Below are positions 45,278 through 55,246 of a stretch of DNA of 64,000 nt, one piece after another. Source of the DNA: Achromobacter arsenitoxydans SY8 (GTDB lineage: Bacteria > Pseudomonadota > Gammaproteobacteria > Burkholderiales > Burkholderiaceae_B); NCBI RefSeq assembly GCF_000236785.1, contig NZ_AGUF01000046.1, positions 60,993 through 124,992 of the forward strand, read 5' to 3'. The translations under genes were made by a program, and so were the position numbers. The notes beneath the pieces are model-generated. The model saw only the letters and a list, made by a program, of their open reading frames with translations. It did no database searches and was not told the DNA's origin. The number at the start of each line of letters is the position of its first letter. The stretch's first letter is position 1.

Positions 45278-48200
45278 ATGGGTTCATTCTTCGTCTTGCG
45301 GCCGGTGTTTGCATGGGTGGTGGCGCTGTTCATCCTGTTGTTCGGGGTCATTTCGCTGGTGCTGCTTCCGGTGGAGCAATACCCCAACGTCGCGCCGCCT
45401 TCCATTACGATCCAGGCGACCTTCCGTGGCGCGGACACGACGACCATAGACCGCACCGTCACCTCCATCATCGAGGAGGAAATGAATGGCGTGGACAATT
45501 TCCTCTACATGGCTTCGGTCAGCCGCGCCAACGGCACGTCCCAGATCACGGTCACCCTGAAACCGGGCACCGATCTGGACGTCGCGCGCAGCCAGGTGCA
45601 GGACCGCCTGGGCCGCGTCGAACCCCGGCTGCCGCAAGAAGTGCGTCAATTGGGCGTTGCCGTCACCAAGGCCTCTTCGGGCTTCCTGATGCTGCTTGCG
45701 CTGCAGTCCGAGAGCGGCAGCGTCAGCGCCGTGCAGATGGGCAACTTTGCGTCGAACAACATCCTGAATGAACTGCGGCGCATACCGGGGGTGGGGGATG
45801 TGCAGCTGTTTGGCTCATCCTATGCCATGCGGATCTGGTTGGACGAGCGCAGGCTGGCGAGCTTCCAGATGTCGGCCGGCGACGCGATGCGCGCGGTGCA
45901 GGAACAGAATGCGCAGACCATCGGCGGCTCCCTGGGCGACCTGCCGCTGGCGCCGGGAGCGGACTTCAATGCGCAGATCGTCGCCCAGAGCCGGTTTTCC
46001 ACGCCCGAACAATTCAGGCAGGTCATCCTGCGCGTGAACAATGATGGATCACTGGTGCGGCTGGGAGACGTGGCCAGGGTTGAACTGGGCAACGAGAGCT
46101 ACAACTTCCGGCTTAGCGTCAATGGCAATGAGGCGGCGGGTATCGCCATTCAGCTGGCGAACGATGCCAATGCGCTGGACGTTGCGCGACAGGTCCGGCA
46201 GCGGATGACGGAACTGGAGTCCGTGTTTCCGGATGGCGTCAGCTGGACGGTGCCGTTCGACACGACGCCCTTCATCACGACCTCCATCGCGTCGGTCCTG
46301 ACCACCATGGTGGAAGCGCTGCTGCTCGTCACGGTCATGGTGTTCCTGTTCCTGCAAAGCTGGAGAAGCACGCTGATCCCGACGATTGTCGTGCCGATTG
46401 CGCTGATCGGCACCTGCGCGGGTCTGTTGCTGTTCGGCACGTCGATCAACCTGCTGTCTCTCTTTGGCATGGTGGTGGCAATCGGGGTGCTGAACGATGA
46501 CGCCATCGTCGTGTCGGAGAACGTCGTCCGCATCATGAAGGACGAGAAACTGTCGGCGTTCGAGGCGACGCGCAAGGCGATCGGCCAGGTCTGGGGGGCG
46601 ATCATCGCCAGCTCGCTGGTTCTTGTGGCCGTGTTTGTGCCGATGGCGATGTTCCCGGGATCCAGCGGCGCCATCTATCGCCAGTTTTCCATCACGCTGT
46701 CCGTCGCCATCGTCATATCCTCCGTGCTGGCGTTGTCGCTGGGCGCCGCCCTTTGCGCCACGGTGCTCAAGCTCCCGGACGACAGTCCGCCCAAGGGGCC
46801 GCTGTCAAAGGGCAAGATGTGGGTGTTCAACAAGTTCAACGCCGGCCTGGACGCCATGACGCGCTACTACGTGCGGGCGGTGGAGCACATGCTGGTGCGC
46901 CCCTTGCGCTGGATGCTGATCTTCCTGGGCGTCTGCGGGCTGACGATCTTCCTGTTTTCGCGTCTTCCCGGCGGTTATCTGCCGCTGGAAGACCAGGGCT
47001 ACTTCTTTGTTTCGTACACCGGAGCGCCCGGCACCACGGCCGACCAGACGCAGACGGCCGTGGAGCAGGCCGAAAGCATGCTGCGCCAGCAGTCCGCCGT
47101 GCGCAACGTCGCATCGGTGGTCGGCTTCAACTTTTTCGGCCAGGGGCAGACGGCGGCGCTGTCGTTCGTGGATCTGCATCCCTGGGGCGAGCGCACTGCG
47201 CGCAGCGATGCGGTGGACGCGCTGGTGGGGCGCAACAACCTGGGTTTCCGGGCGATTCCCCAGGCCTTGATCTTCGCCTTGAATCCACCCCCCATTCCCT
47301 CGATGGGCAACGCGTCCGGCTTCTCCATGAAAGTGCAGGACCGCACCGCGCAGGGCGGGGCAGGGCTGGCCGCGACGGGCGCGGCGATGATCGCGGCGGC
47401 CGCGGCCAGTCCGCTCCTGACCGGGGTGCGGCTGGACGGGATGCCGCCGGGGCCGCGGCTCTTTGTGGAGATCGACCGTGTGCATGCCCGGGCGCTGGGC
47501 CTGCAGGTTGCGCAGGTGAACCAGGCGCTGACCTTCGCGTTCGGGTCCAACTACGTGAACGACTTCCTGCATGAAGGCAGCGTCCAGCGGGTGTTCATCC
47601 AGGCCGAAGCATCACAGCGCATGCAGCCGCAGGATATCGCCGCATTGCAGCTGCCCAACAATCGCGGCGAAATGGTGCCGTTTTCGGCGTTTTCGCGCAT
47701 GCGGTGGGTAGACGGGCCGCAGCAGCTGGAGCGCTACAACGGCTTTCCGTCGATCACCATTTCGGGAGAGGCCGCCGCGGGACGGTCCAGCGGCGACGCG
47801 CTGGACGAGATGGAAGCGATTGCCCAGCGCGTGCTGCCGCAGGGTGTCACGTATGAATGGACCGGCACCGCATTCGAAGAGCGGCAGGCGGGGAATCAGG
47901 TGGCCCTGCTTCTGGGCATTTCGCTCATCGTGGTGTTCCTGCTGCTGTCCGCGCTGTACGAGAGCTGGTCCGTGCCTGTCTCCGTCCTGCTGATCCTGCC
48001 CTTCGGCATTTTCGGGGCCGCGGCGTTCACGCTGAGCCGGGGAATGTCCGCGGATATCTATTTCAACATCGGGCTGGTGACCATCATCGGCCTGGCGGCC
48101 AAGAACGGCATCCTGATCGTCGAGTTCGCGCTGAAAGAGGAACTGGCGGGCCGTGACCGCAAGGAGGCCGTGGTGGACGCCGCCCGGCAACGGCTGCGCC

Positions 48201-48439
48201 CCATCGTCCTGACCAGCGTCACGTTCGTGCTGGGGATGATGCCGCTGGCGTTCGCTTCCGGCGCCGGCGCGGCCAGCCAGCAGGCCGTCGGCACCAGCGT
48301 CATGGGCAGCATGCTGACTGCGACCGTGTTCGGGGTTTTCTTTACGCCGCTGTTCTACATGGTCGCCCGGAGGTGGTCGGGACGGCGCCCCGATGCGAAA
48401 GCGCAGGCCAAGCCGGAAGGGCAAGGGGAAAATCCATGA
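45278..48439 (+). CDS. RND efflux pump (HAE1 family)
   Basis: A 1053-residue inner-membrane transporter, the usual HAE1 length. The start at 45278 gives MGSFFVLRPVFAWVVALFILLFGV, the normal first membrane helix. Proton-relay residues are present: Asp-Asp in GVLNDDAIVVSENV (helix 4) and Lys in GLAAKNGILIVEFAL (helix 10). Two large periplasmic loops lie at about residues 40-335 and 560-870. The helix 4 motif has Asn where most homologues have Val. Substrates cannot be told; drugs or solvents are typical. Confidence 0.95.
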   Translation: MGSFFVLRPVFAWVVALFILLFGVISLVLLPVEQYPNVAPPSITIQATFRGADTTTIDRTVTSIIEEEMNGVDNFLYMASVSRANGTSQITVTLKPGTDLDVARSQVQDRLGRVEPRLPQEVRQLGVAVTKASSGFLMLLALQSESGSVSAVQMGNFASNNILNELRRIPGVGDVQLFGSSYAMRIWLDERRLASFQMSAGDAMRAVQEQNAQTIGGSLGDLPLAPGADFNAQIVAQSRFSTPEQFRQVILRVNNDGSLVRLGDVARVELGNESYNFRLSVNGNEAAGIAIQLANDANALDVARQVRQRMTELESVFPDGVSWTVPFDTTPFITTSIASVLTTMVEALLLVTVMVFLFLQSWRSTLIPTIVVPIALIGTCAGLLLFGTSINLLSLFGMVVAIGVLNDDAIVVSENVVRIMKDEKLSAFEATRKAIGQVWGAIIASSLVLVAVFVPMAMFPGSSGAIYRQFSITLSVAIVISSVLALSLGAALCATVLKLPDDSPPKGPLSKGKMWVFNKFNAGLDAMTRYYVRAVEHMLVRPLRWMLIFLGVCGLTIFLFSRLPGGYLPLEDQGYFFVSYTGAPGTTADQTQTAVEQAESMLRQQSAVRNVASVVGFNFFGQGQTAALSFVDLHPWGERTARSDAVDALVGRNNLGFRAIPQALIFALNPPPIPSMGNASGFSMKVQDRTAQGGAGLAATGAAMIAAAAASPLLTGVRLDGMPPGPRLFVEIDRVHARALGLQVAQVNQALTFAFGSNYVNDFLHEGSVQRVFIQAEASQRMQPQDIAALQLPNNRGEMVPFSAFSRMRWVDGPQQLERYNGFPSITISGEAAAGRSSGDALDEMEAIAQRVLPQGVTYEWTGTAFEERQAGNQVALLLGISLIVVFLLLSALYESWSVPVSVLLILPFGIFGAAAFTLSRGMSADIYFNIGLVTIIGLAAKNGILIVEFALKEELAGRDRKEAVVDAARQRLRPIVLTSVTFVLGMMPLAFASGAGAASQQAVGTSVMGSMLTATVFGVFFTPLFYMVARRWSGRRPDAKAQAKPEGQGENP

Positions 48440-49899
48440 ATCCCGGGCGCGTGGTCCTGGTGGCGGTGCTGGGCTGGGGCCTGACGGCCTGCAACCTTGC
48501 GCCCGAACACCGCACCCCGGAGGTCGCGACGCCTGCCGCGTTTCCCGGCGAAGCGCCGCCGGACGCCCTGATTGCGCAGGACGTGACATGGCAGCAGTTC
48601 TTTGGCGATCCCCTGCTTAAACGCCTGATCGCGAAATCGCTGGAACTGAACCAGGACCTGGCCGCAGCCACGGCCCGAATTGATCAGGCGCGCGCTTTCT
48701 ATCGGATCGAGCGCGCCAATCAACTGCCGCAACTGGATGCGGGGGCGGGCGTGTCGCGCAGCCAGGCGCCGCTCTCGGCCCTGGATCCCGCGCTGGCGGA
48801 TGTCAGGCGCACGGTGCAATTCAACCAGTTCAGCGCGCAGGTCATGGTCACGTCCTTTGAGCTGGACTTCTGGGGGCGGGTGCGCAATCTGACCGAATCG
48901 GCGCTCCAGCAATACCTGGCGACCGTGGAAGGGCAGCGCGCGTTCCGGCTTTCGCTGATCGCCAACGTGGCATCGACCTACTACGATGCGCGCGCGGGCG
49001 AGGAGGGGATCGAACTGGCGCAGCGCACAGTGGAGACGCGCAGCTATGCCTTGGGCGTGGCCAAGGACCGGCTGGACGCCGGGGTCACGTCGCGGGTCGA
49101 CTACGAGCAATCCGTCATTCTCCTGACGCAGGCGCAGACCCAGCTTGCCGAGTGGCAGCGCACGACTGCGGCGCACTGGAACCGGCTGTGGGTGCTGGTC
49201 GGCGAGAACCTGGAAACCGAGATGACGGACATGCAGCCTATCGAGGCGGCCGGACAGTTCGAGGCGTTGAGCCCGGGCCTGCCGTCCTCTCTGCTGGTTG
49301 CCCGGCCGGACATACGCCAAGCCGAAAACCGGCTGCGCAGCGCCAACGCCAATATCGGGGCGGCCCGCGCCGCGCTGTTTCCCCGCATTTCGCTGACGGG
49401 GGCTTTCGGCTATGCGTCCACGGATCTGTCCGATCTGTTTTCTTCGCCCAGCCAGATCTGGAACATTGGCGGCGCGTTGACGTTTCCCATTTTTGATTAC
49501 GGGCAGCGCCGGGCTGCCGTCGAGCTTGCGACCGCGCAGCGCGAAGAACTGATCGCCAATTACAGGAAGACCGTGCAGACGGCTTTCGCCGAAGTGGCGA
49601 CGGCGCTGGAAAGCCGCAAGCGCTTCCGGGAGCAGGTCGCGGCCCAGTACACGGCGATCCAGGCGCAGCGGCGCCTGGCGGAGACCGCAGACCTGCGCTA
49701 CCTGAATGGCATATCCATTTATCTGGAGGTTGTGGACGCCCGGCGGGGACTGTTCAGCGCCGAGCAGCAGATGCTGACGCTGCGGGCCGCGCAGCTGCAG
49801 AATGGCGTGTCGCTCTATGTGGCGCTGGGCGGCGGGGATGAACCGCTGGAAATCGCCGCCGCGCCGACACCGGCCGTCACCCCGGGAGTTGCGCAGTGA
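48436..49899 (+). CDS. RND outer-membrane factor lipoprotein (OprM/NodT type)
   Basis: A 487-residue lipoprotein, ATG overlapping the pump stop. The lipobox is GLTACNLAP (Cys near residue 19). NodT-family blocks include FGDPLLKRLIAKSLELNQDLAAATARIDQAR, VTSFELDFWGRVRNLTESA, ARPDIRQAENRLRSANANIGAARAALFPRISL, and TADLRYLNGISIYLEVVDARR. Trimers form the exit duct. The stop overlaps the start of the hydrolase gene. Confidence 0.95.
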   Translation: MNPGRVVLVAVLGWGLTACNLAPEHRTPEVATPAAFPGEAPPDALIAQDVTWQQFFGDPLLKRLIAKSLELNQDLAAATARIDQARAFYRIERANQLPQLDAGAGVSRSQAPLSALDPALADVRRTVQFNQFSAQVMVTSFELDFWGRVRNLTESALQQYLATVEGQRAFRLSLIANVASTYYDARAGEEGIELAQRTVETRSYALGVAKDRLDAGVTSRVDYEQSVILLTQAQTQLAEWQRTTAAHWNRLWVLVGENLETEMTDMQPIEAAGQFEALSPGLPSSLLVARPDIRQAENRLRSANANIGAARAALFPRISLTGAFGYASTDLSDLFSSPSQIWNIGGALTFPIFDYGQRRAAVELATAQREELIANYRKTVQTAFAEVATALESRKRFREQVAAQYTAIQAQRRLAETADLRYLNGISIYLEVVDARRGLFSAEQQMLTLRAAQLQNGVSLYVALGGGDEPLEIAAAPTPAVTPGVAQ

Positions 49900-51386
49900 G
49901 TACCGGTAAGAGCGCCGACGCCTCGCCCGGCAAGCTGGGACGCCGCCTGAAAAAGGCCGCCTTGATCGTGGGCGCGGGCGCGCTGTTGATCGTCTGCACG
50001 CTGATCGGCGTGCGGCTGTACAACATTCAGCAAGGCCCGCCCCTGGCTGCCTGGCATACCTATGTGCCGCAGGAGCTGACCGCGGAGCAGCTGGACCGCA
50101 GCGCCTGGCAGGATTACCTGGCCCACGAAGAGGCGCTGTTTGCGCAGGTGCGACAGAACGTAGGCGAAAAGCTCCAGCCCGAAGACAAGGTGGACAGCAA
50201 CCGGTATTTCTCCGGCGCCAAGGTGTACCCGGAGCATTTCGCGCACGACTGGAACCGGTCGTTCGTGCTGGAGCCTGCCGGCGAGCCCATCGGCGTGGCG
50301 GTGTTCCTGCACGGGTTGACCGATTCTCCGTACAGCCTGAGGCATGTGGCCGCGCATTACCAGTCGATGGGCTATGTGGCCATCGCCATCCGGATGCCTG
50401 GCCATGGCACCGTGCCCGGCGGGCTGACGGATGCGCACTGGGAAGATTGGTCGGCGGCGACGCGCCTGGCCGTGCGCGAGGCCAGGCGGCGCGTGCCCGC
50501 GCCGCGTCCGCTGCACCTGGTGGGGTTTTCCAACGGAGGGGCGCTGGCGCTGATGCATGCGCTGGACGCCCTGGACGATCCCAAGCTGGCCAAGCCTGAC
50601 CGGCTGGTCCTGATTTCGCCGATGGTGGGCATCACGACGTTCGCGCGCTTTGCCGGCGTGGCCGGCCTGCCGGCCATGCTGCCGGCCTTCGCGAAGGCCG
50701 CCTGGCTCAGCATCGTTCCCGAATTCAATCCGTTCAAATACAACTCCTTCCCCGTCCACGCGGCCCGCCAGTCGTTCGAGCTGACGCAGGCGCTGCAGGA
50801 CAGGCTGCTAGCCCAGCAACGGTCCGGGGGCCTGGAGCGGTTGCCCCCCATCATCACCTTCCATTCGGTGCTGGACTTTACGGTCAGTACGCGGGCGCTC
50901 ATCAACGCCCTGTATGCGCGCCTGCCCGCCAATGGAAGCGACCTGGTGCTGTTCGACCTGAACCGCGCGACCAAGCTGGGGCCGCTTTTTCGCCGCGGCG
51001 TGGCGTGGCAGCTGGCGGGCACGCTGCCCGGCGAACAGCGCAACTATCGCCTGACCATCGTCACGAACGCGACGCCCACGTCCAGCCAGATGATCGAACG
51101 CGTCATCGAGGCGGGCTCGACGCAGATCGTTGAGCGCGCCATCGGCATGGACTACCCGCGCGACGTCTATTCGCTGTCTCACGTGGCGCTGCCGTTTCCG
51201 ACGGACGACGCGCTGTACGGCACGCATCCCGGCAACATCGAGGAGTTCGGAATCAGCCTGGGGGCCATGTCCATGCGGGGAGAAGTTGGCGCGTTCGTGA
51301 TCGGGATGGATACGCTGACCCGGCTGACGTCCAATCCGTTTTATTCCTATCTGGTCAAACGTGTTGATGGGGTGATACCAAGATGA
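49896..51386 (+). CDS. Membrane-anchored alpha/beta hydrolase
   Basis: A 496-residue protein starting with GTG 49896, overlapping the outer-membrane factor stop. One N-terminal membrane helix (AALIVGAGALLIVCTLIGVRLY) precedes an alpha/beta hydrolase: oxyanion VFLHGLTDSPYS, MPGHGTVPGG, nucleophile elbow GFSNGGA and likely acid/His at HSVLDFTVS and SLSHVALPF. The catalytic domain should be periplasmic. Substrate unknown. Coupling to an RND operon suggests it handles an exported or entering ester, but this is inference. Confidence 0.8.
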   Translation: MSTGKSADASPGKLGRRLKKAALIVGAGALLIVCTLIGVRLYNIQQGPPLAAWHTYVPQELTAEQLDRSAWQDYLAHEEALFAQVRQNVGEKLQPEDKVDSNRYFSGAKVYPEHFAHDWNRSFVLEPAGEPIGVAVFLHGLTDSPYSLRHVAAHYQSMGYVAIAIRMPGHGTVPGGLTDAHWEDWSAATRLAVREARRRVPAPRPLHLVGFSNGGALALMHALDALDDPKLAKPDRLVLISPMVGITTFARFAGVAGLPAMLPAFAKAAWLSIVPEFNPFKYNSFPVHAARQSFELTQALQDRLLAQQRSGGLERLPPIITFHSVLDFTVSTRALINALYARLPANGSDLVLFDLNRATKLGPLFRRGVAWQLAGTLPGEQRNYRLTIVTNATPTSSQMIERVIEAGSTQIVERAIGMDYPRDVYSLSHVALPFPTDDALYGTHPGNIEEFGISLGAMSMRGEVGAFVIGMDTLTRLTSNPFYSYLVKRVDGVIPR

Positions 51387-52375
51387 CGTCCTTCGCATTG
51401 TCCGGAATCTGCGCGATTTTGATACTGGGTCTGCTGTACCTGGCCAGTCCGGTATTCGTGCCCCTGACGTTCGCGCTGTTCGTCATCTGCCTGGTGGCGC
51501 CGCTGCGCCAGTACCTGGGCCGCAGGATGCCGGCCCCGCTTGCCGCCATCCTGGTCCTGCTGGTTTCGCTGGCCGTTTCGATCGTGTTCCTGTCCCTGGC
51601 CGGATGGGGGTTCAGCCTGATAGGCCAGTGGGTCATGGCCAATGCGGGCCGCTTCCAGCGTCTCTTCATGCTTGAGACCGAGACGTTGCATCCACATGCG
51701 GCCCTGATGATCCAGATGTTCCAGGACAGCTTCAATGTCTCGTGGCTGGTGCGGGCCATCCAGGAAGTCGCCTTGCGGGTCAACAGCATGTTCGGGCTGA
51801 TCTTCCTGTCCTTTGTCTTCATTGCGCTGGGCCTGTTCGAACTGGACGAGGCGCCGGACAGGCTGACACGCCTGCTGGGCGAGGACAGGGCGAAGCGGTG
51901 GATGGACATCGCCCGCCAGGTCGCCAGCAAGCTGCGCTGGTACATGGTGATCCGGACGGTGGCGAGCGTGCTGACGGGCGTGACGGTCTGGCTCTTCGCC
52001 ATCTATGCGGGGCTGGAGCTGGCGACGGCCTGGGGCGGCCTGGCCTTCCTGCTGAACTACATCCCATTCCTGGGGCCGCTGGTCGCGACGGTCTTTCCGG
52101 CGTTCTTTGCCTTCGTCCAGTACGGGTCGCTGCAGACGAGCATCGCCGTTCTGGTGGTCCTGAATTGCATCCAGATCATTTACGGCTGCTACCTCGAGCC
52201 CAGGCTCGCGGGCAGCGCGTTCTCGCTGTCGCCGCTGATGGTGATGGTGGCGGTGTTCTTCTGGGGGCTTGTATGGGGTATCCCAGGCACTTTTATCGGT
52301 GTTCCGCTGCTCATCACGATGACCACGGTGTTCAGCGCCACCACCCGATTCAACCGAGGAGCTTCAAGCACGTGA
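51383..52375 (+). CDS. AI-2E-family transporter
   Basis: A 330-residue membrane protein overlapping the hydrolase stop by four bases. About seven helices are visible, including FALSGICAILILGLLYLASPVFVPLTFALFVICLVAPL, and the family blocks LNYIPFLGPLVATVFPAFFAFVQYG and GSAFSLSPLMVMVAVFFWGLVWGIPGTFIGVPLLI. Members export AI-2 or act as Na+/H+ antiporters. It ends the efflux run; the function for this copy is open. Confidence 0.9.
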   Translation: MTSFALSGICAILILGLLYLASPVFVPLTFALFVICLVAPLRQYLGRRMPAPLAAILVLLVSLAVSIVFLSLAGWGFSLIGQWVMANAGRFQRLFMLETETLHPHAALMIQMFQDSFNVSWLVRAIQEVALRVNSMFGLIFLSFVFIALGLFELDEAPDRLTRLLGEDRAKRWMDIARQVASKLRWYMVIRTVASVLTGVTVWLFAIYAGLELATAWGGLAFLLNYIPFLGPLVATVFPAFFAFVQYGSLQTSIAVLVVLNCIQIIYGCYLEPRLAGSAFSLSPLMVMVAVFFWGLVWGIPGTFIGVPLLITMTTVFSATTRFNRGASST

Positions 52376-52466
52376 TTGCGCGGTAACTGCGGCGGATCCA
52401 GTCGTCCCCGAAAGGCAATGGAGAAGACGGCGGACCTGCTCACATATTTGCCAAAATTGGAGGTGC

Positions 52467-53891
52467 ATGATGGAAAGCGGTACTACCAAGAAGCTTGGAT
52501 TGCTTGCCTTGACGGGCATGGTGGTGGGGTCGATGATCGGCGCCGGGATTTTCTCGCTGCCCCGGACCTTCGGCGGGGCGACCGGCGTGATTGGGGCCCT
52601 CATTGCGTGGGCCATTGCCGCTGCGGGCATGTACACGCTGGCCCGGGTGTTCCAGTCGCTTGCCGAACGAAAACCTGAGCTGGACGCTGGCGTCTTCGCC
52701 TACGCAAAGGCGGGATTCGGCGACTACATGGGCTTTCTTTCGGCATTTGGCTACTGGATCGGAAGCTGCATCGGCAACGTGTCGTACTGGGTGCTGATCA
52801 AATCCACGCTGGGCGCCTTCTTTCCGGTTTTCGGCGACGGCAACACGGTGATCGCAATTGCGGCGGCCTCCGTGGGGATCTGGCTGTTCCATTTCATGAT
52901 CCTGCGCGGCATTCAGCAGGCGGCGTTCATCAACGCCATAGTGACGGTGGCCAAGATCATCCCCATCATCGTCTTCATCGTTGTCCTGTTCATCGCGTTC
53001 AAGGTTGATCTGTTCAAGATCAACTTCTGGGGCGAGCTCAGCGGCTATAGCCTCTTTGAACAGGTGCGGCGGACGATGTTGGTGACCGTCTTCGTCTTCC
53101 TGGGCATCGAGGGGGCCAGCGTCTATTCCCGGTTCGCGTCACAGCGGTCGCACGTGGGGGTGGCCACGCTGATCGGCTTCGCCACCGCGCTGCTTCTGAT
53201 GGTGCTGGTCTCGCTGCTGCCCTATGCCGTCATGCAGCAAAGCGACATCGCCGGGCTGCGCCAGCCGTCCATGGCGGGCGTGCTGGAGTCTGTGGTCGGG
53301 CCCTGGGGCGCAGTGTTCGTGAGCGTGGGCCTGCTCATTTCGGTGCTGGGCGCATATCTGGCCTGGTCGCTGATCTGCGCAGAAGTCATGCACGCGGCCG
53401 CCAAGACCGAGGACATGCCGCGCGCGTTCGCCCGCGAGAATAAAAACGGCGTGCCCGTCGTGGCGCTGTGGGTCACCAACATCATCGTGCAGCTGTTCGT
53501 CATCAGCACGTACTGGTCGCGCGACGCCTTCGCCCTGATGCTCAGCCTGACCAGCGCGATGTCGCTGATTCCTTACCTGCTGGTGGCGGGATTCGGCTAC
53601 CTGCTGGCCAAGCGGGGCGAGACCTATACCGACGACAAGGACCGCAAACGCGACCTGATCCTGGCGGGCATTGCCGCCGTCTATACCCTTTTCATGATCT
53701 TCGCCGGCGGCCTGAAGTTCCTGCTGCTGTCGGCGCTTTTGTACGCGCCCGGATCTGTCCTGTACTTCTGGGCCCGGCGTGAGCAAGGCAGGTCATTCTT
53801 CACCGGGTGGGAGTTGACCGTTTTCATCGTGGCGTCCATCGGGGCCGTAGCTGCTGTCGTCGGCCTGATCTACGGCTGGATCGCTATCTAA
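52467..53891 (+). CDS. arcD: Arginine/ornithine antiporter-like APC permease (first copy)
   Basis: A 474-residue APC-superfamily transporter with 12-13 helices. ATG at 52467 and 52470 both follow GGAGG; either may be used. Typical blocks are TGMVVGSMIGAGIFSLPRTFGGATG (helix 1 substrate loop), DAGVFAYAKAGFGDYMGFLSAFGYW, and VFVFLGIEGASVYSRFASQRS. The arginine deiminase gene follows at 16 bases. It should exchange arginine for ornithine or citrulline. Confidence 0.9.
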   Translation: MMESGTTKKLGLLALTGMVVGSMIGAGIFSLPRTFGGATGVIGALIAWAIAAAGMYTLARVFQSLAERKPELDAGVFAYAKAGFGDYMGFLSAFGYWIGSCIGNVSYWVLIKSTLGAFFPVFGDGNTVIAIAAASVGIWLFHFMILRGIQQAAFINAIVTVAKIIPIIVFIVVLFIAFKVDLFKINFWGELSGYSLFEQVRRTMLVTVFVFLGIEGASVYSRFASQRSHVGVATLIGFATALLLMVLVSLLPYAVMQQSDIAGLRQPSMAGVLESVVGPWGAVFVSVGLLISVLGAYLAWSLICAEVMHAAAKTEDMPRAFARENKNGVPVVALWVTNIIVQLFVISTYWSRDAFALMLSLTSAMSLIPYLLVAGFGYLLAKRGETYTDDKDRKRDLILAGIAAVYTLFMIFAGGLKFLLLSALLYAPGSVLYFWARREQGRSFFTGWELTVFIVASIGAVAAVVGLIYGWIAI

Positions 53892-53907
53892 CTTTTAGGA
53901 GCTAGTC

Positions 53908-55149
53908 ATGGCTGATACCGAACAATTTGGAGTCCATTCAGAAGTTGGGCAACTGCGCACGGTGATGGTATGCGCTCCTGGACGGGCCCACGAAAGATTG
54001 ACCCCTTCCAATTGCGATGCGCTGCTGTTCGACGACGTCTTGTGGGTCGACAACGCCAAGCGCGACCATTTCGACTTCATGACCAAGATGCGCGACCGCG
54101 GCGTCGATGTAGTTGAAATGCATAACCTTCTGGCAGAAACGCTCGAGGTTCCGGAGGCCAAGAAGTGGATCCTGGACAACCAGGTCGTGGCCAACCAGGT
54201 GGGCCTGGGGTTGCTGGACGAGATCCGCAGCTATCTGGACGGGCTGCCGGCGCGCCAGCTGGCTGAAACGCTGATCGGCGGTTTGTCCACCGAGGAATTT
54301 CCGGAGTCTGTCGGGGGCGAGCAACTGATGCTGATCAAGGAGGCGGCCGGCGTTACGGAATACCTGCTGCCGCCGCTGCCAAACACGCTCTACACGCGCG
54401 ACACCACCTGCTGGATTTACGGCGGCGTTACGCTCAATCCGCTTTACTGGCCCGCCCGCCATGAAGAGACGATTCTGACCTCGTCGATCTACAAGTTCCA
54501 TCCGCGATTTGCCGGCAAGGTGAATGTATGGTGGGGAGATCCGACCGCCGACCACGGCTTGGCTACGCTTGAAGGCGGGGACGTCATGCCGATCGGAAAC
54601 CGCACGGTGCTGATCGGCATGAGCGAGCGGACCTCGCGCCAGGCCATCAGCCAGCTTGCGGCCACCCTGTTCGCCAAGGATGCGGCCGACCGGGTGATCG
54701 TGGCCGCCATGCCCAAGCTGCGCGCCGCCATGCACCTGGACACGGTGTTGACCTTCGCGGATCGCGATTGCGTGCTCATGTATCCCGACATCGTCAACAA
54801 CATCCAGGCTTTCTCCTACCGGCCGGCCGATGGAACGGGCAAGCTCGAACTGCACAAGGACAAGGGCTCGCTGGTTGATGTGATAGGGGGAGCCCTGGGC
54901 ATCAAGAAGATGCGCGTCGTGGAGACCGGCGGCAACGCCTACATGCGCGAGCGCACGCAGTGGGATAGCGGCGCCAACCTGGTCTGCGTCTCGCCGGGAA
55001 CCGTGCTGGCGTATGACCGGAACGTGTACACCAACACCCTGCTGCGCAAGGCAGGCATCGAAGTCATCACCTTTGCGGGCGCCGAGCTGGGCCGCGGACG
55101 GGGCGGCGGGCATTGCATGACGTGCCCGATCTCCCGCGATCCGGCGTAG
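53908..55149 (+). CDS. arcA: Arginine deiminase
   Basis: A 413-residue enzyme converting arginine to citrulline and ammonia. Features are [27 protein letters not shown] at the start, [19 protein letters not shown], Glu/Asp in [17 protein letters not shown], catalytic His in [20 protein letters not shown], and the C-terminal nucleophile Cys403 in [21 protein letters not shown] lies before the ATG. The operon has antiporters on both sides but no arcB or arcC. Confidence 0.95.
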   Translation: MADTEQFGVHSEVGQLRTVMVCAPGRAHERLTPSNCDALLFDDVLWVDNAKRDHFDFMTKMRDRGVDVVEMHNLLAETLEVPEAKKWILDNQVVANQVGLGLLDEIRSYLDGLPARQLAETLIGGLSTEEFPESVGGEQLMLIKEAAGVTEYLLPPLPNTLYTRDTTCWIYGGVTLNPLYWPARHEETILTSSIYKFHPRFAGKVNVWWGDPTADHGLATLEGGDVMPIGNRTVLIGMSERTSRQAISQLAATLFAKDAADRVIVAAMPKLRAAMHLDTVLTFADRDCVLMYPDIVNNIQAFSYRPADGTGKLELHKDKGSLVDVIGGALGIKKMRVVETGGNAYMRERTQWDSGANLVCVSPGTVLAYDRNVYTNTLLRKAGIEVITFAGAELGRGRGGGHCMTCPISRDPA

Positions 55150-55246
55150 GCCGGGCGCAAGCGCTGCGGCCGGGGTCCTGCCAGGACGCCGGCCGAAGCG
55201 CAGCAGGGGCGCAGCAAAAAGGCCGGGCCGCTTTCAGGAGACGAAC

